Source: Primula veris
Lineage: Eukaryota; Streptophyta; Magnoliopsida; Ericales; Primulaceae
Direction of reading: 5' to 3'
DNA length: 64,000 nucleotides
NCBI GenBank assembly: GCA_963682055.1
Contig: OY821750.1
Location: 14,262,501 to 14,326,500, forward strand
A program made the translations under genes and the position numbers. Numbering within the stretch: position 1 is the first letter of the stretch; every line of letters begins with the position of its first letter. A model generated the notes under the pieces. It was not told the origin of the DNA, did not search any database, and saw only the letters and a program-made list of their open reading frames with translations. Below, in pieces: positions 1 to 12,395 of this stretch.

Positions 1-2
1 TA

Positions 3-1069
3 GGAGACCCTAGTACAATTATGGGGAATTCTGGCTCTAGTTTTCCTATTGGATATCCCTCTAATATAATCGGAAACCCTAACAATGTTTGGGTGAACCC
101 CGACCCTTCTAATGATATGACTTCCCAGACATTCACAAGGGGAAATATTGTTAACAATACAAGGGAAAGCAACAGGTTTCACCCTATAAGGTTAGCACAT
201 ATGTCTTTGTTTTATCATCTTGTTTCAAATATTCACATTTTTTTATGTAATTTCTACTAATGAAGAAAGTTGAATTAGTGGCCCTGCAATTGGGAGGAGT
301 GGAAGTCAATTCACCGCAAAAGAACAAGACACTTCCCGATTGATTAATTTAACTGATTCATTTTCCTCATTAACAATCATTTCGTACAACGTGTTTTAAG
401 GCCTTAGGAGTTGGTATATGTATATGTAATTCACTTTATTGATATCATTAGATTCACTAATTCCTTATAGAAAACCTAAAAAAATATTACAACAGTTTTG
501 CAGGAAGAGTTAGGACAAATCTGAGAGCTACCCCTCCGTCATTCTCCGATACAGAAAGAGGTTTAATTTCATTCTTTTCTCTATAGACCTCACCATGTTT
601 GAGCTTGATAATCAGCCTTGGGACACTGTTATTAGTAGTTATCATATATCAAAGCTTTTGTAGTTTTTAGTTTAATTTATCAATTTGTCCTTAAAAATAA
701 CAATTCTTGATGTTATACCCGTACTTATGCTACTATAGATTGACAAAAACATTTTAAAAAGTTGAAATAGTGAAATCAGTGACAAAAGGGAACACACAGA
801 GGGAAATGGTTAATAGTGAAGCTTTATTGATTATGTGAAAAAGGCGCTAAAGTGACTAACAAAAGATTTAGTACTTTTTGTTTGATTTTTCAGTAGAAAT
901 GACTAATAGACAAAGCTGGAGAAATGATCGGTACATGTGGCGCCAGGTAAGTTTAAATACAAATAATGACATAACTATGTTGATAATACCAATCATTAAT
1001 TGCCATAATTATAATCTTGTAGCCCACCTCAATGGACGTGGCAAGGAAGAACCTGACGGAAAAAGAGAG
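3..1069 (+). CDS. Unrecognised host gene, six upstream exons (partial)
   Basis: Six short exons can be chained with GT-AG introns and consistent phase: 3-190, 279-383, 496-560, 587-634, 894-946 and 1023-1069. The start lies off the left edge. An ATG at 21 is in frame but sits inside an open frame, so it need not be the start. The peptide is Ser/Asn/Pro rich at first and later basic (SWRNDRYMWRQ, then DVARKNLTEKER). The last exon ends in phase 2 at AG/GTATAC and joins the exon at 11801. I do not recognise the family and assign no function. The splice choices at 383/496 and 634/894 are the only ones I found that keep the frame open. The exon chain is well supported; individual boundaries are inferred by eye. 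Confidence 0.6.
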
Positions 1070-1556
1070 GTATACCTTATGCAAAGTTTTCTTTTCCGTA
1101 TACTATTTAGCGTTAAGATAATTTGAAAAAAGATTTCATATATTCTTCGAGATTTTAAATTATTGGTTATATGAACAAAGTTATGTGGCAATTTCATTAC
1201 TAAATGGTCATCACTATCGATCCGCAAACCTTCTATGACATACCGGGAATGACTTCTTTTTTTCTATATAAGTGATGGATTCGTTCATTCTTAAATAAAA
1301 GATTATCCCTTGAAGGGAAGTCTTTAGGTAGTGTCTTACTAGTTACTAATGAGGATGTATGGGAAGAACCTAGGAACCAAAATTTCCATCATTTCCATGC
1401 AAGTCGAAATATAGAGAAAATGTGTCCTCATTTGTATCTAAGTCGTACACATGTAACGTTTAACGTCAAAGACTAGCTGTTTTCTCCACTTCCGTTCACA
1501 TACATTTATAAGGAAACCATTATTTGACCGGTAATATTACTAATTTTGAAGCGTAT

Positions 1557-2016
1557 TGTTAGTGTGGTACGTCCACAATTACCTAGGATAATGATGAGTT
1601 TGTTATTTAGTATTTATCTTTGTTGTAATAGTATTTTAGTTTAGTAATTGTCTTAGAGATAATATCAAGTTTGATTTAAACTCTCAACAAACTCTATATA
1701 TTCCCTATTATATATATTTATCTTTGGTGGGAGATTAATATACTAATAAGTAACACAAATATATCACGTACAATTATTCTCTCTACTATTCTTGCTTCTC
1801 TCTAAGGCATCATCATAGCCCTTGTGGACTTGCCAGATGTGAGAAATTAGTAAACGACTCTGGTAGCGTTTACATCGCATAGATAACTGGTTGCCTCCGT
1901 ATTTAGATAGTTAGTAAAACAATCGTTCTTTTCGCTACAGATATATCGTAATACCCTCTTTAGTTGTGATTATTAATTAATTTATTTGTTGAACCTAATT
2001 ATATGATTTATCAACA
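1557..2016 (+). repeat. Copia-A 5' LTR (460 bp)
   Basis: It starts TGTTAGTGTGG and ends TTTATCAACA, just before the primer-binding site. It matches the split 3' LTR and the LTR copies at 38399-38774 and 59722-60046. A run of TATATATA near 1709 is the likely promoter TATA region. Confidence 0.88.
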
Positions 2017-2028
2017 TTGGTATCAAAA
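2017..2028 (+). other. Primer-binding site of Copia-A
   Basis: TTGGTATCAAAA directly follows the 5' LTR. TGGTATCA is the usual initiator-Met tRNA complement in plant Copia elements. The copy at 38775 reads TTGGTATCAAGAGTC. Confidence 0.75.
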
Positions 2029-3604
2029 ACCAATAAGATCGTCTTCTTATGAAAAAGCTTTACGATCACCATATTCGAAAGAGTGGTTAGCTGCTATGAA
2101 AGAGGAAATGAGTTCAATGCATAAGAACACTATGTAGGAGCTTGTTGATCGTCCAGCAGTGCACAAAATCATTAGAAACAAGTGGGTTTTCAAAGTCAAG
2201 CGCAAGGCTGACAAATCTATAGACAAGTATAAGGCTCGTCTCGTGGCAAAATGATACACCCAACAAGATAGTGTAGACTATGTAGAGACGTTTTCTCATG
2301 TGGTGAGATTCGCCTCTATTCGCTTCTATTCACCTCATTTTAGCTATTGTCGCACATCTAGATCTGGATTTGTTTCAGATGGATGTAAAGACAATATTTT
2401 TCAATGGAGAACTAGACGAAGAGATCAATATGGATCAACCTAAAGGTTTTCAGGCTCAGGGACATGAGCGCAAAGTATGTCATTTGCAGCATTTCATATA
2501 CGACCTAAAACAATCGTCTAGACAACGGTATAATCGATTTCATCAAGCCGTTATCTTTGTGGGCTTTGTGATGATCGAAGAAGATCATTGTGTGTATGTT
2601 AAGAGAGTTGAGAATAAGTTTCTCATGCTTTCATTATATGTGGATGACATTTTATTAGCAGAAAATGACATGGAGTTGAAAGTCGCCACTCATAAGTGGT
2701 TGTTCAATGTGTTTGAGATGAAAGACATGGGTGATGCGGAATTTTTGCTTGGCGTGAAGATCTCAAGGGATCGTTCAAAGAAACTTCTGAGTTTGTCTAA
2801 AGAAGGTTATATAAAAAGTATTTTAGAACGATTTCAATTGCATAATTCCGAACTCATAGAAACTCTAATGGAGATGGGTCAGGTTCTAAGCGTCGAGCAA
2901 AGTCCTAAAACTGAGGAAAAAAGAAATAAATTGGAAAGAGTTCCATACGCTAGTGTTATTGGTAATTTGATGTACGCTATGTTGTGTAGTCAACCCGACA
3001 TTTGTTATGCTGTTGGCATGGTAAGCCGATATTAAAGTAATCCAGGAACTGCGCATTGGGCTGCAGTGAAAAGGATATTCCGGTATTGAGGAGGACTTCA
3101 GACTATGCTTTATGCTACCAAGGTTGTAGCATGTGCCCTTATGGTTATGCAGATGGGGCTGCAGATGTAGATGATCGTAAATCTGTCTCGAGTTATGCTT
3201 TCATCTTAGGAGGATGAGTCATTACTTGGTGTAGTAAAAAGCAGAAGTGCGTAGCTTTATCCACCATGGAGTCGGAATATGTAGGTTGCACCGCTGCTGT
3301 TCAGGAAACTATTTGGTTGAGGAGTTTTTTGCTAAGTCAAGAGTATTTTTAGTCACTCAGAGGATGCGATTGTTGTATTCTGTGATAACACCGCTGCTAT
3401 AGCATATGCAAAAGACCTTAAGTACCATGGAAAAGCTAAGCATATAGACAAAACGTATAATTTTATTTGAGACTACATTGCAAACGATCTGGTTGTGTTA
3501 AGACATGTCTCTACCGTTGACATGGTCGCCGATCCGTTCACCAAACCTATTGTTATAGATGTTTTTCATAGACATGTTAACTCTCTAGGTTTACATAGGA
3601 TTTG
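2029..3604 (+). pseudogene. Copia-A pol remnant: reverse transcriptase and RNase H
   Basis: The frame opens inside the RT domain (SKEWLAAMKEEM), continues as KWVFKVKRKADKSIDKYKARLV, and is then broken by stops near 2137 and 2252 and a frameshift near 2300-2370. A 221-codon open stretch (2370-3035) holds the polymerase motif LYVDDILL at about 2635 and the conserved block IGNLMYAML near 2959. RNase H follows in shifted frames and ends at LRHVSTVDMVADPFTKP, with a stop at 3604. Gag, protease and integrase are absent, so this copy cannot encode its own mobility. The 1-kb stretch 3605-4619 before the 3' LTR is non-coding. Confidence 0.88.
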
Positions 3605-4619
3605 ATTAACTCCTATTTGTTTTGACACCTTTATGACTTTTATGATAATAAATGAGTTTTATTTATTTTTTCATATTTTTTTTTTAATTAGTGCACATAT
3701 TATTATTGCATGTGTTGTATATATCATCAGGTTTTTGATCGGCCTACTCACATGGGCGATCGCCGTAGCGATTGGGTAGCGAGCAGGATGAGACGTAATG
3801 ATTACTTAGTGTAGTCCTCTTGCTACTACCGAAGTGCCCAAGGGTAATACCATTTTTCCGCCTTAGTAAAGACTAAGATGAGACTTAATTAGTCGAATAA
3901 TATAATATTATACAACGGAAATGGGATTTGTTGAAGTTAATTGTGTATAAATTGCGTTAAGTGACTCATGTTAGGCATTGTGTATGCGACTAGCCAAGTT
4001 TTGTACTAAGTTCTGTATGGTGTTGTAGAGTGTGACAAACCTTTTGTGTGTTCTCCACCATAGCATATTAATCGTAAAGTATGTGCTTTGACGATCGTTA
4101 AGGAGTAACAAGATGAATCCCCACTTAGTCACTATGTGAGCCATTTTTGAACTAATTTGTTCAGATTAATACCCTTTGGGACTTAGAACTATGTTATGAA
4201 ATCGACGATAAATGTTGATACGTTAGCATATCATCCCAGATTCGATGGACTATCATGAGTGTCAAAGAGGAAATTGTTTTGACATCACACTTATGTTTTG
4301 TTGTTAATAGCCTGGGCAATTACGTCAAATTTGTTCTCGACATAATTATGAAAACAAAAATATTATGAAAGCTTATTTGCTATGTGTTAGCAAATAAAGG
4401 GATACAAGTTGTGAGACTTAGTGTTGATGGAACGATTTGGGGTATGATGAGATTTGGAGTCCTAGTGTTATATTGGTTAGATGATGATTTGATATAACAT
4501 TCCTCACATGTTTTTTTTCTCGCCAGGTTGCATGTTCCATTTCCTAGTATTAAGATGATAACAAGATTTTGATGAATGAGTAGTTTGCGCATTTGTTGCC
4601 AATACGTACGAGTGGGAGA

Positions 4620-4807
4620 TGTTAGTGTGACATAAGTTTGTTATTTAGGATTTATCTTTGTGATAATAGTATTTGAGTTTAGTAATTATCTTAGAGATAA
4701 TATCAAGTTGATTTAAACTTTCAATAAACTCTATCTATTCCCTATTATATATATCTCTGTTTGTTGAGAGATTAATATACTGATAAGTAACACAAATATT
4801 TCACGTA
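4620..4807 (+). repeat. Copia-A 3' LTR, left part
   Basis: TGTTAGTGTGAC begins right after GTGGGAGA, the polypurine tract. It matches the first part of the 5' LTR and breaks at ...TTTCACGTA, where the nested element begins. The rest resumes at 11532. Confidence 0.87.
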
Positions 4808-5039
4808 TGTTGTGTGACATATTAACTCGTTATAAATATATATAGAGATATGTATAGATATAGAGAGAGGTATGAGAAACAACAGACGAAGTGTTTTCAT
4901 TAATATGATTGTACAGAGAGATACATCAAGAGACCCCTGACTCTCTTTATATAATAGAGGTTAGGGTTACATATGCTAGAAAAGCCCAAGATAGGCCCAA
5001 TAGAGTAAGGCCCAAGATGGCCAATAATATCCTACAACA
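4808..5039 (-). repeat. 3' LTR of the nested minus-strand element
   Basis: In plus orientation it starts TGTTGTGTGACATATTAAC and ends ATCCTACAACA. It pairs with 11300-11531 at equal length (232 bp) with a modest number of substitutions. Confidence 0.87.
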
Positions 5040-5224
5040 CTCCCCCTTTGGACGTCTTGATTTCTTCGTCTTCATACTGTCAATGTGAGTCGAGTTCATT
5101 CGCAGTGCTAAACACATAAAAATCTTAGGGTCGAAAAACCCAGTGTGGGACAAAACCGGTACCTAGGAGAAATTGTGTAGCCGAATCATATAGGCCGAAA
5201 TTCTATGTAATTAACTAACCACAA

Positions 5225-5800
5225 AATAGTGTGCTTCATCAAAACCTTGCCGGAGCAAACCCAATGGGAAAATCTCTGATCGAAGGAAAAAGAGTGTAAC
5301 AGTGGTAGTAGTAGGGAATCAACCACAAAACGGGTGCCTCATCAAAACCTTGCTAGAGTAAACCCAGTGGGAAAAACCTCTAGTCGAAGGACAAAAGAGT
5401 ACACAGTGGTAAGAAGTATACAACAGGATACTCCCCCTAATTTCGGCAATTTTAAGTGAGATATAATGGGAAAGTATCTCGCTAAAAACCTTGCCAATGA
5501 AAACCCAGTGGGAAAAAAACCTTGGTCTAAGGACAAAAAGGGTACACGAGCATGCGACTGGATGTTTCCCCTCACTTGCACACGACAGGGTGCGAGGATT
5601 TCGACTAAGTAGTAATTAGTGCAATAAGCATTCACATGGATGCTCCCCCTCACTTGCACACGACTGGGTGCAATAATTTCATATTCAAATCAATAGTACG
5701 AGCATTCGACTGGATGCCTCATTTACTTACACACGACTGTTTACAAGAAAATATAACGTGGAATAAACCGAGCATTCAACAGGATGCTCTTAAACTTCAT
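5225..5800. repeat. Internal diverged repeats of the nested element
   Basis: Three copies of a block of the form CATCAAAACCTTGC...AAACCCAGTGGGAAAA start near 5238, 5340 and 5482. Four copies of a GAGCATTCGACTGGATGC...TTGCACACGAC block start near 5547, 5627, 5698 and 5769. The first type is often seen near the 3' end of plant Copia elements; I make no functional claim. Confidence 0.6.
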
Positions 5801-8800
5801 ATGTGAAGATTTATTTCGGCAAGAAATGCTAAATAGCATAATCTAGTCATGTCTCTCTTGATCGATAACAACAAGTTGTCCTCAAATAATACAAGTGTTT
5901 TATCTGGATCGTGAGACAGAACATATGTAATTCAAATATGGCTAATAGGAGCTCGAAGCCATATACACTCTCTAGTCGTCTCATAGAGCACGAGTAGATC
6001 AGAGTGATTCGTTTGGAGTCATTCCAAGACCTCCAAGATATTGCCTTATTCCTAATGGTAAAGACAGACCATGTTAGGAATATCTCTTATGCGGGTCTGA
6101 TAAGTAACCGACATCGGTATAACCGAAAAAGGTTTGCGTTAATTCGAGTACCGAAGGGGGTAGGTACACTCGATGACGCAAATGGGATAAGACAAGCCCT
6201 CATCCACATTTACCTTAATGTAATGGGAAAATGTCTTTTATGCCATTTCGATGGCAGCGTGTTAGCGTAATGTTGTGTCGAGCTATACCATTCACAAAAT
6301 ATGAGATGTTCGTCCTAGCACATTAGACCAAGTACAATGATGCGCTTATTGTACTTAGATATGAACATCATGGTTCAATATCCCTTTGTCGTCTCATCAG
6401 GGACAGGCCGGGTCTATATCAATGTCTAGTGATCGAACGATCATGGGAGAATCTGACGACTTAGCGTCATAATGACTAAAACGTCATAACACCTTCTGGG
6501 TGTAGTCTGAATCATGGACTTAGATTCAATCTTTACAGGACTCAATCATCAGGCCGAGTCACTACCGTGTCTTCCCAAGATCCTTCATCTCGAAGGCAAA
6601 TCCAAAAAAATGGATCGCGTAATAAAACACGCAAGGGCATAATACTTATTCAAGTATCCCAAGCTAATCAAGTACTCACTTAGGCGGGTATAGCACATCC
6701 GCTTAGATTATATTAATCCATATAGTGAACGTCTCAGTCAATTGAGATCGTGTTCCATGGTCAGGAACTACTTGATTTAGGCACATGAAGTCACACAGGG
6801 ACCTTCATTTATATCTCTTTGTCTAAATTCTTATAGAGATAAAACAGTGACCACAATCACATGCTGCATAATCAGTTTTTGGGAAACTACTAAACTGGTA
6901 AAGTAAGGGACTGTTATAATGTCCATTACGAGGAAATCAACCATCTCGTAATCAATTTCAAGATGTGAGAGAGACTTGCGCTACTAGGAGAGCATTCTAC
7001 AATCTCATTATTCTCATCACTTTTCCTTACGAATAACCAAATAAACGAACTCGTTTAACATTGGTGGTGTTGGAGCTACAGGTCCGAACACACTTTGGCT
7101 AAGGAGTCTACTTGGATTGCAAGTTTCCATTAGTCCAGTCTATTCTACGTTGACTTCAGGCAACGGTACATGGTTCTCTGTCATAATTTGTTCATATTAT
7201 CAGTAGTAACCGAATATATGAACAAGTAATCAATGACAGTCTCGTTTCGCTTCAATATCGTCTAAGATATCATGATCGACAGATATATTTCGAGATTCTT
7301 AGGATGAGGAGGAAATCACACATCTCCTTGATCCTTTATAATCTCGTACGACAAACGAGTTTCAGTTCACCACCTCTGGGGCTGAACGAATTTGGAACCG
7401 GTCAACTTCCTCGTATCTTCGGAAGGACGACAGACTGACGGCCGACGGCAGCGTCTTTTGCTTGGCGGGTTCGACCAAAGCAACGTGTTACGACAGGAAC
7501 ACAACGTCCGATAGGGACGTCTATCCTTGCAAGCATTTTGAAATAGGTATAAATGATCTCGTGACATGTCATAAAGTCATTAAATGCGTCTGGCATTTAG
7601 TTAGACTTGAGGGAGTCTATGCACTTACTTATCACTAAGTGCAGTTTTGGGGATCAAGCTAAGACTGAGTGGGTTATGCCATGTTACTTCACGTCGTTCC
7701 TTATCAACGGTAACGTGCAAATCTCCCCCTAACGACGGGGAGAACAGTCTTAGCGATGTCACTTTTTCGCATATCATGCGGTAAAGAGATCGATTGCCAA
7801 GGTTACTCTATCAAATGATAGGCAGGGGATTCATAATCGACTTATGTCCCCTTCAAAGGTCCATATTTTGAACGTTATAGCGGCTCAATCAAAATATTAA
7901 GCACTCAAACACGCGTTCATACAAGGCATCTGGCTCATAACCAGTAACCTACTGGTACGCATTTATTGTTTTGAATGACTATGGGCCTCAGACAGACCAA
8001 TGTAGCAAAATAGCATGACCCCACACGGAAATATAAATCTTGGTGCGCAAGACCAAAAAGTGCGTGCAACCATTTGCAGTCGCATCATCAAACTTTCCGT
8101 GAGTCCATTTGGGTCTGAACATAATCGACAGGATGTTCAATTTCAATTTCCAAACTCAAGTAATTCAAATCAAAATTTTGATTCTTACTCTTCGGAATTA
8201 TCAAGTCAACTAGACTTTTCAGGATAATCCGGATCATGAGCCATCAACTTAGGGATAGGGCTAAAAGTTTGGAAAGTGCTGCATTTATGTGGACAACATT
8301 AGACTGTGACCATATTGTCGATGCATCAACCATAACCATTTATATTTATGGTCCGTCTTATGGTTGGATAAGTCCACAATAACTCCTTCAATTCTTTACA
8401 AGAATCTACGAGTTCATTTCGTGATCTTTACACATACTAGTCTTTCAAAATGAGCATTAATGGCATGAATTTCGGATTAATCGTGAAATATATTCTTAGA
8501 GAGAATCCAAATGCGATGCGATTATAAATCAAGCATCGTCTTTTGACCCGGAAATATCTCATCCGGTCAATGCCACAATATCAAAATGCTTTGATCAATC
8601 GACGACAGGCGAATGATAGTATAGACAATCATGTCTTAGCATCTAAATCATTTATCATTTCGACGACAGGCGAAATGATAAGGTAACTTTAAATGCTTTA
8701 AGGAATGTGGTAGCAACCACTTAAAAGACATTTCAACTCATCTAAAATACGATTTTGGTCGTTTTGAATGGAGGCTATGTAAAGAAATTTTAATTCTTTC

Positions 8801-11299
8801 ATGAGCTATTACCAGATAACACTGGTTTTCTCGAATATTTTATAACTCAATAAGGTACGGAAGGACTTACATGAGTATAAGACCTCATATTTGACAAATC
8901 AATTTGGTTTTACCAAAGATTTTGATTTTGGAACGACAGGTCCAGAATCATTGTCACTGAGTACTCTTTTAGGCAATTAGTTGGTGAAATTATGTGGTAC
9001 ACTGTTACCCAATATTTCCAAAAAAACAACTACCCCACAAGTATTGCCTAAAATTTCATAATTTAAAGTTTGGTCACATTTGTCAAAGGAATTTGCTCAA
9101 AACACTTTAAATTATTTCGAGAAATTTTGTAAACAGGCAAACCATAATTCAAAAGTATGTCCAAATGGAAAAATCATAATCCAAATGGAAAAACATAATC
9201 CAGATTAGCGAAAAAATGGCTCAATGATTTATCAAAATCAATAAAGAAAGGTATCAAACTCATTTGAGCCACAAAATCGGGGGTCTCAAGAGTTTCCTTT
9301 CAATTAACTTTAACCACATTAGCATCGGTTTTTCCACCTTTATAATAGTTGTGAACTATTTAAGGAGTAACCGTGCATGACCTTTGTCTTTATAGCATAG
9401 AGTTGCCTCATTGACCATTATCTCTTGCTTTGTGACAATGGGCCATATTGTTCATTTCAATTAGTGTCTTGGAGCCACAGGTTTTTTATTTTAACGATTG
9501 TCTAAAATCTCGCTTGGCTAAGCGATTCATCGGGTCGTGATAGTTCGAGACAAATAACACTTGTCTCGGTTCTCGATTCGTGAAAAAAAAATGTACACGA
9601 AGAGTATTAATATCAGGCAAACAATTCGCCATTGACCCAATAGGATTAAAACTACTCACCGGGGTAATTTTCTTATCTAATAACAGATGGGTGATAAAGG
9701 AACATGGTGAATATAAATTCACGATACTGCTTATGAAATACAATTTTCAAGCTATTATTTTGGTGAAGGATAACTCCAATATATCAATTTCAGACATTTG
9801 TTCACCATAGACGTCATCACGCCTCAAATGTGGCGGCGGAATAAAATCAACGCCTTAACATTCATTTCGAGGGTAACAACAAACTCGTGTTTTACTCATC
9901 AAAGATGGCATCCAAAAAAAATTTGGGCATCACATTTTCACACATCAGGGTGAGTAACATGTGGTGACGGATTAAAATCAACGTTTAAACAGTCATTTCG
10001 CAAGTATGTTTTTACGATTTTTCTCATCATAGATGGCATCCAACATGTGTTGGGAGTTCTGGATTATTTATCATATAAAACGACTGGTTTATATGTTTAT
10101 GCTTTGCACAAGCATAAACTTTTTTCCGTAACGACAGGTTCGAAAACATTAGTTTTGCTTCTCATGCGAATCGGTTCTCATTGATCGAACGACGGGTCGA
10201 TACTGAAACACCAATTCGGCGAAACATACATCACTATATAAACACACTCGGGGAAATTATTATTTAGTCAACCCCTTTCGGTAGCTCTAATTGAACACGA
10301 CCAGGAAAGACGGTGAGGGTGGAGGGCATGAATGCCACTTAAAACCCGACCTCATTAGGATATCGACTTCTGCCTATATCTTTCCTAGACATCGTATCCA
10401 AATAGGTGAGCCTATTTGGGGAAGGTTCATAATTTTTTCAACTTAAATGTGAAAATATATGATTTTGCAAATTACCATATATTACACATGGCAGTAAATA
10501 TTACATTTATAGATATTGCTATTTCTCCGATTTACCAATTATATTATCAATCAGAACAGTATCTATCACAATTAATCATGTTATTTTACTGCTATATATG
10601 TAGGTTCTATTGATAGTAATTTAAATTTAATTTACCAATTTTACAATAGCAATATCTAACACAATATTTTATTATTTATTGCTATATATGTAAATTTTAT
10701 TCATGGTAATTCACAAGATATGTAGGGAAGCGGTATATTTTATTTATCAATTTACAATATACACGCAAGTTACATACATGGTAATTCACAAGATTCATGA
10801 CAATTTCATGGTAAGTAATACTACTCAATATATCATACCAGTATGTTAGCAAGTTATTTGTAATCACGCAGCTACATGTTAGGAGCAAATAGTTTATTGT
10901 ATATACTATACATTGGATTTACGAATTATAATAAACAATTCGTGATATAGTGATCTGGTTCTCATAGCAATTTATACACTTAATTCATGTAATTAGTACA
11001 TGCAGTTTCAAGTGACATCCTATGTAGTTATTCTCAAATTACAGTGATTTAGCAAGATCCTGACCAGAAACAATAACCGTAACATGCACCGTTCTTGATT
11101 TTACTATATAAGCATGCTTATTAACATGCGATTGTACCGTACGCCTCGTATTTTGGGGAAGTCCGATCGAACAAAAAAAAACTTCAAAGTTTGGACGTAT
11201 ATTTATAACCGAATATTCGAGTTTAAATCCTGGTCTTCGAATAAATTCCTTAATCTCTTAGTTGTTATTTCAATCTTCGCGAGCATCGTGCTGATAACG

Positions 11300-11531
11300 T
11301 GTTATGTGATATATTAGCTCGTTATAGATATATATAGAGATATGTATAGATATAGAGAGAGGTATGAGAAATAACAGACGAAATGTTTTCATTAATATGA
11401 TTGTACAGAGAGATAAATCAAGAGACTCCTGATCCTCTTTATATAATAGAGGGTAGGGTTACATATGTTAGGAAAGCCTAAGATAGGCCCAATAGAGTAA
11501 GGTCCAAGATGGCCAATAATATCCTACAACA
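11300..11531 (-). repeat. 5' LTR of the nested minus-strand element
   Basis: It starts TGTTATGTGATATATTAG and ends ATCCTACAACA in plus orientation, followed by the ACGTA target duplication. The primer-binding site lies just to its left (11288-11299). Confidence 0.87.
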
Positions 11532-11782
11532 ACGTATAATTATTCTCTCTACTATTCTTACTTCTCTCTAAGGCATCATCATAGGCATTGTGGACTTGAA
11601 AGGTGTGAGAAATTAGTACACGACTCTGGTAGCGTTTACATCGCGTAGATAAGTGGTTGCATCCGTATTTAGATAGCTAGTAAAACAATCGTTGCTTCCG
11701 CTGCAATTATATCGTAATACACTATTTAGTTGTGATCATTAATTTATTTATTTGTTGAACCTAATTATATGATTTACCAACA
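11532..11782 (+). repeat. Copia-A 3' LTR, right part
   Basis: It resumes at ACGTATAATTATTCTCTC and ends ...GATTTACCAACA, followed by the CGTAT target duplication and then the host splice acceptor. The match to 1775-2016 is close. Confidence 0.87.
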
Positions 11783-11800
11783 CGTATTATCTGATTTCAG

Positions 11801-11883
11801 GATGAGAAAATTACTAACTCCAACATTCAACACTAAACCAGCACTTCCTATGCCAAGGGAGATGATGTCTTCACATAATAGAG
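11801..11883 (+). CDS. Host gene exon 7 (83 bp)
   Basis: The exon follows the acceptor GATTTCAG and ends at AATAGAG before GTATAT. It takes phase 2 from the exon ending at 1069 and leaves in phase 1, reading MRKLLTPTFNTKP and then PREMMSSHN. An 83-bp copy with intact frame is found at 60065-60147. The acceptor AG lies just 18 bp downstream of the Copia-A end, so the branch-point region must come from the transposon LTR. That could affect splicing of this 10.7-kb intron. Confidence 0.65.
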
Positions 11884-12094
11884 GTATATAACAAGTTTAT
11901 AATATTTCTAATTCATTTCCCATTTTTTTGGTAGGTAATTAATATTTAAAAATAAGCAGAGAAAAAAATTGGCAACGCAGATTGCTAGCTAAACCTTAGG
12001 TACATTAAAGCTGAAGCACAACTTGTAAGTGATAAAATTAGTTATAAATCCAAACAATATAAAACAAATATTTTACAATCTACCTGCTTATTCT

Positions 12095-12395
12095 CAAACG
12101 ACAAGAGTCCAATGCTTAGGTTGTTCACGTACAACAAAGACCAATTATGGGATCACGCGCCCACAACCGTCAATTATCACCACAAAGATGAATATGATCT
12201 TATCTCTCTATAACTTTATTATTGTTTAAGTAATAATGAGACATAGGTAAGGTTTTATACAAACCCTAACGGGGCACTTCGCAATTAGACAAACACTCTT
12301 GGGCCTAATTGCTAATATACTAAAGGAATTAACCAAGTAATTAAAACAGTCTTGTGCCAAAAGCCAATAATGGCATAATAGGATGAAGTCTATCA
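12095..12395 (-). repeat. 3' LTR of the 12.1-15.3 kb element
   Basis: It aligns with 14923-15260 through blocks such as CTTAGGTTGTTCACG, ATCACGCGCCCACAA and GGGCACTTCGCAATTAG, and ends TATCA before the polypurine tract. The left end is approximate. Confidence 0.68.

Larger units (their letters stand above)
4808..11531 (-). mobile_element. Nested minus-strand LTR element without recognisable coding (LARD-like)
   Basis: Two 232-bp LTRs (4808-5039 and 11300-11531) flank about 6.3 kb. The target duplication ACGTA (4803-4807 and 11532-11536) is exact. On the minus strand the primer-binding site CGTTATCAGCAC lies at 11299-11288 and the polypurine tract CCAAAGGGGGAG at 5051-5040, which fixes orientation. 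No gag, RT, RNase H or integrase motif is readable on either strand, and the longest internal frames are under 90 codons. The interior carries diverged repeats, including recurrent blocks with CCCAGTGGGAAAAA and CGACAGGCGAA. It fits a large non-autonomous retrotransposon or a heavily decayed Copia element. The element class is inferred; the structure is directly visible. Confidence 0.85.
1557..11782 (+). mobile_element. Copia-A: truncated Ty1/copia element in a host intron, 3' LTR split
   Basis: The element has TG...CA LTRs of about 450 bp and a 5-bp target duplication CGTAT (1552-1556 and 11783-11787). A TGGTATCA primer-binding site follows the 5' LTR and GTGGGAGA precedes the 3' LTR. Internally it jumps almost directly from the primer-binding site to reverse transcriptase, so leader, gag, protease and integrase are deleted. 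The 3' LTR (4620-4807 plus 11532-11782) is interrupted by a later minus-strand element. It lies inside the intron between host exons 1023-1069 and 11801-11883; its right end is 18 bp from the downstream exon. A second copy with the same right flank lies at 38399-60046. Confidence 0.88.

Noticed and set aside
7367..7596. Two overlapping minus-strand frames rich in Arg
   Set aside because: A GC-richer patch of the nested element; the frames overlap each other and lack any motif.
9486..9810. Frames of 76-85 codons on both strands inside the nested element
   Set aside because: Neither shows gag or pol motifs or continues beyond isolated stops.
11114..11317. 67-codon plus-strand frame next to the nested LTR
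   Set aside because: It runs over the primer-binding site and into the LTR; not a plausible gene.
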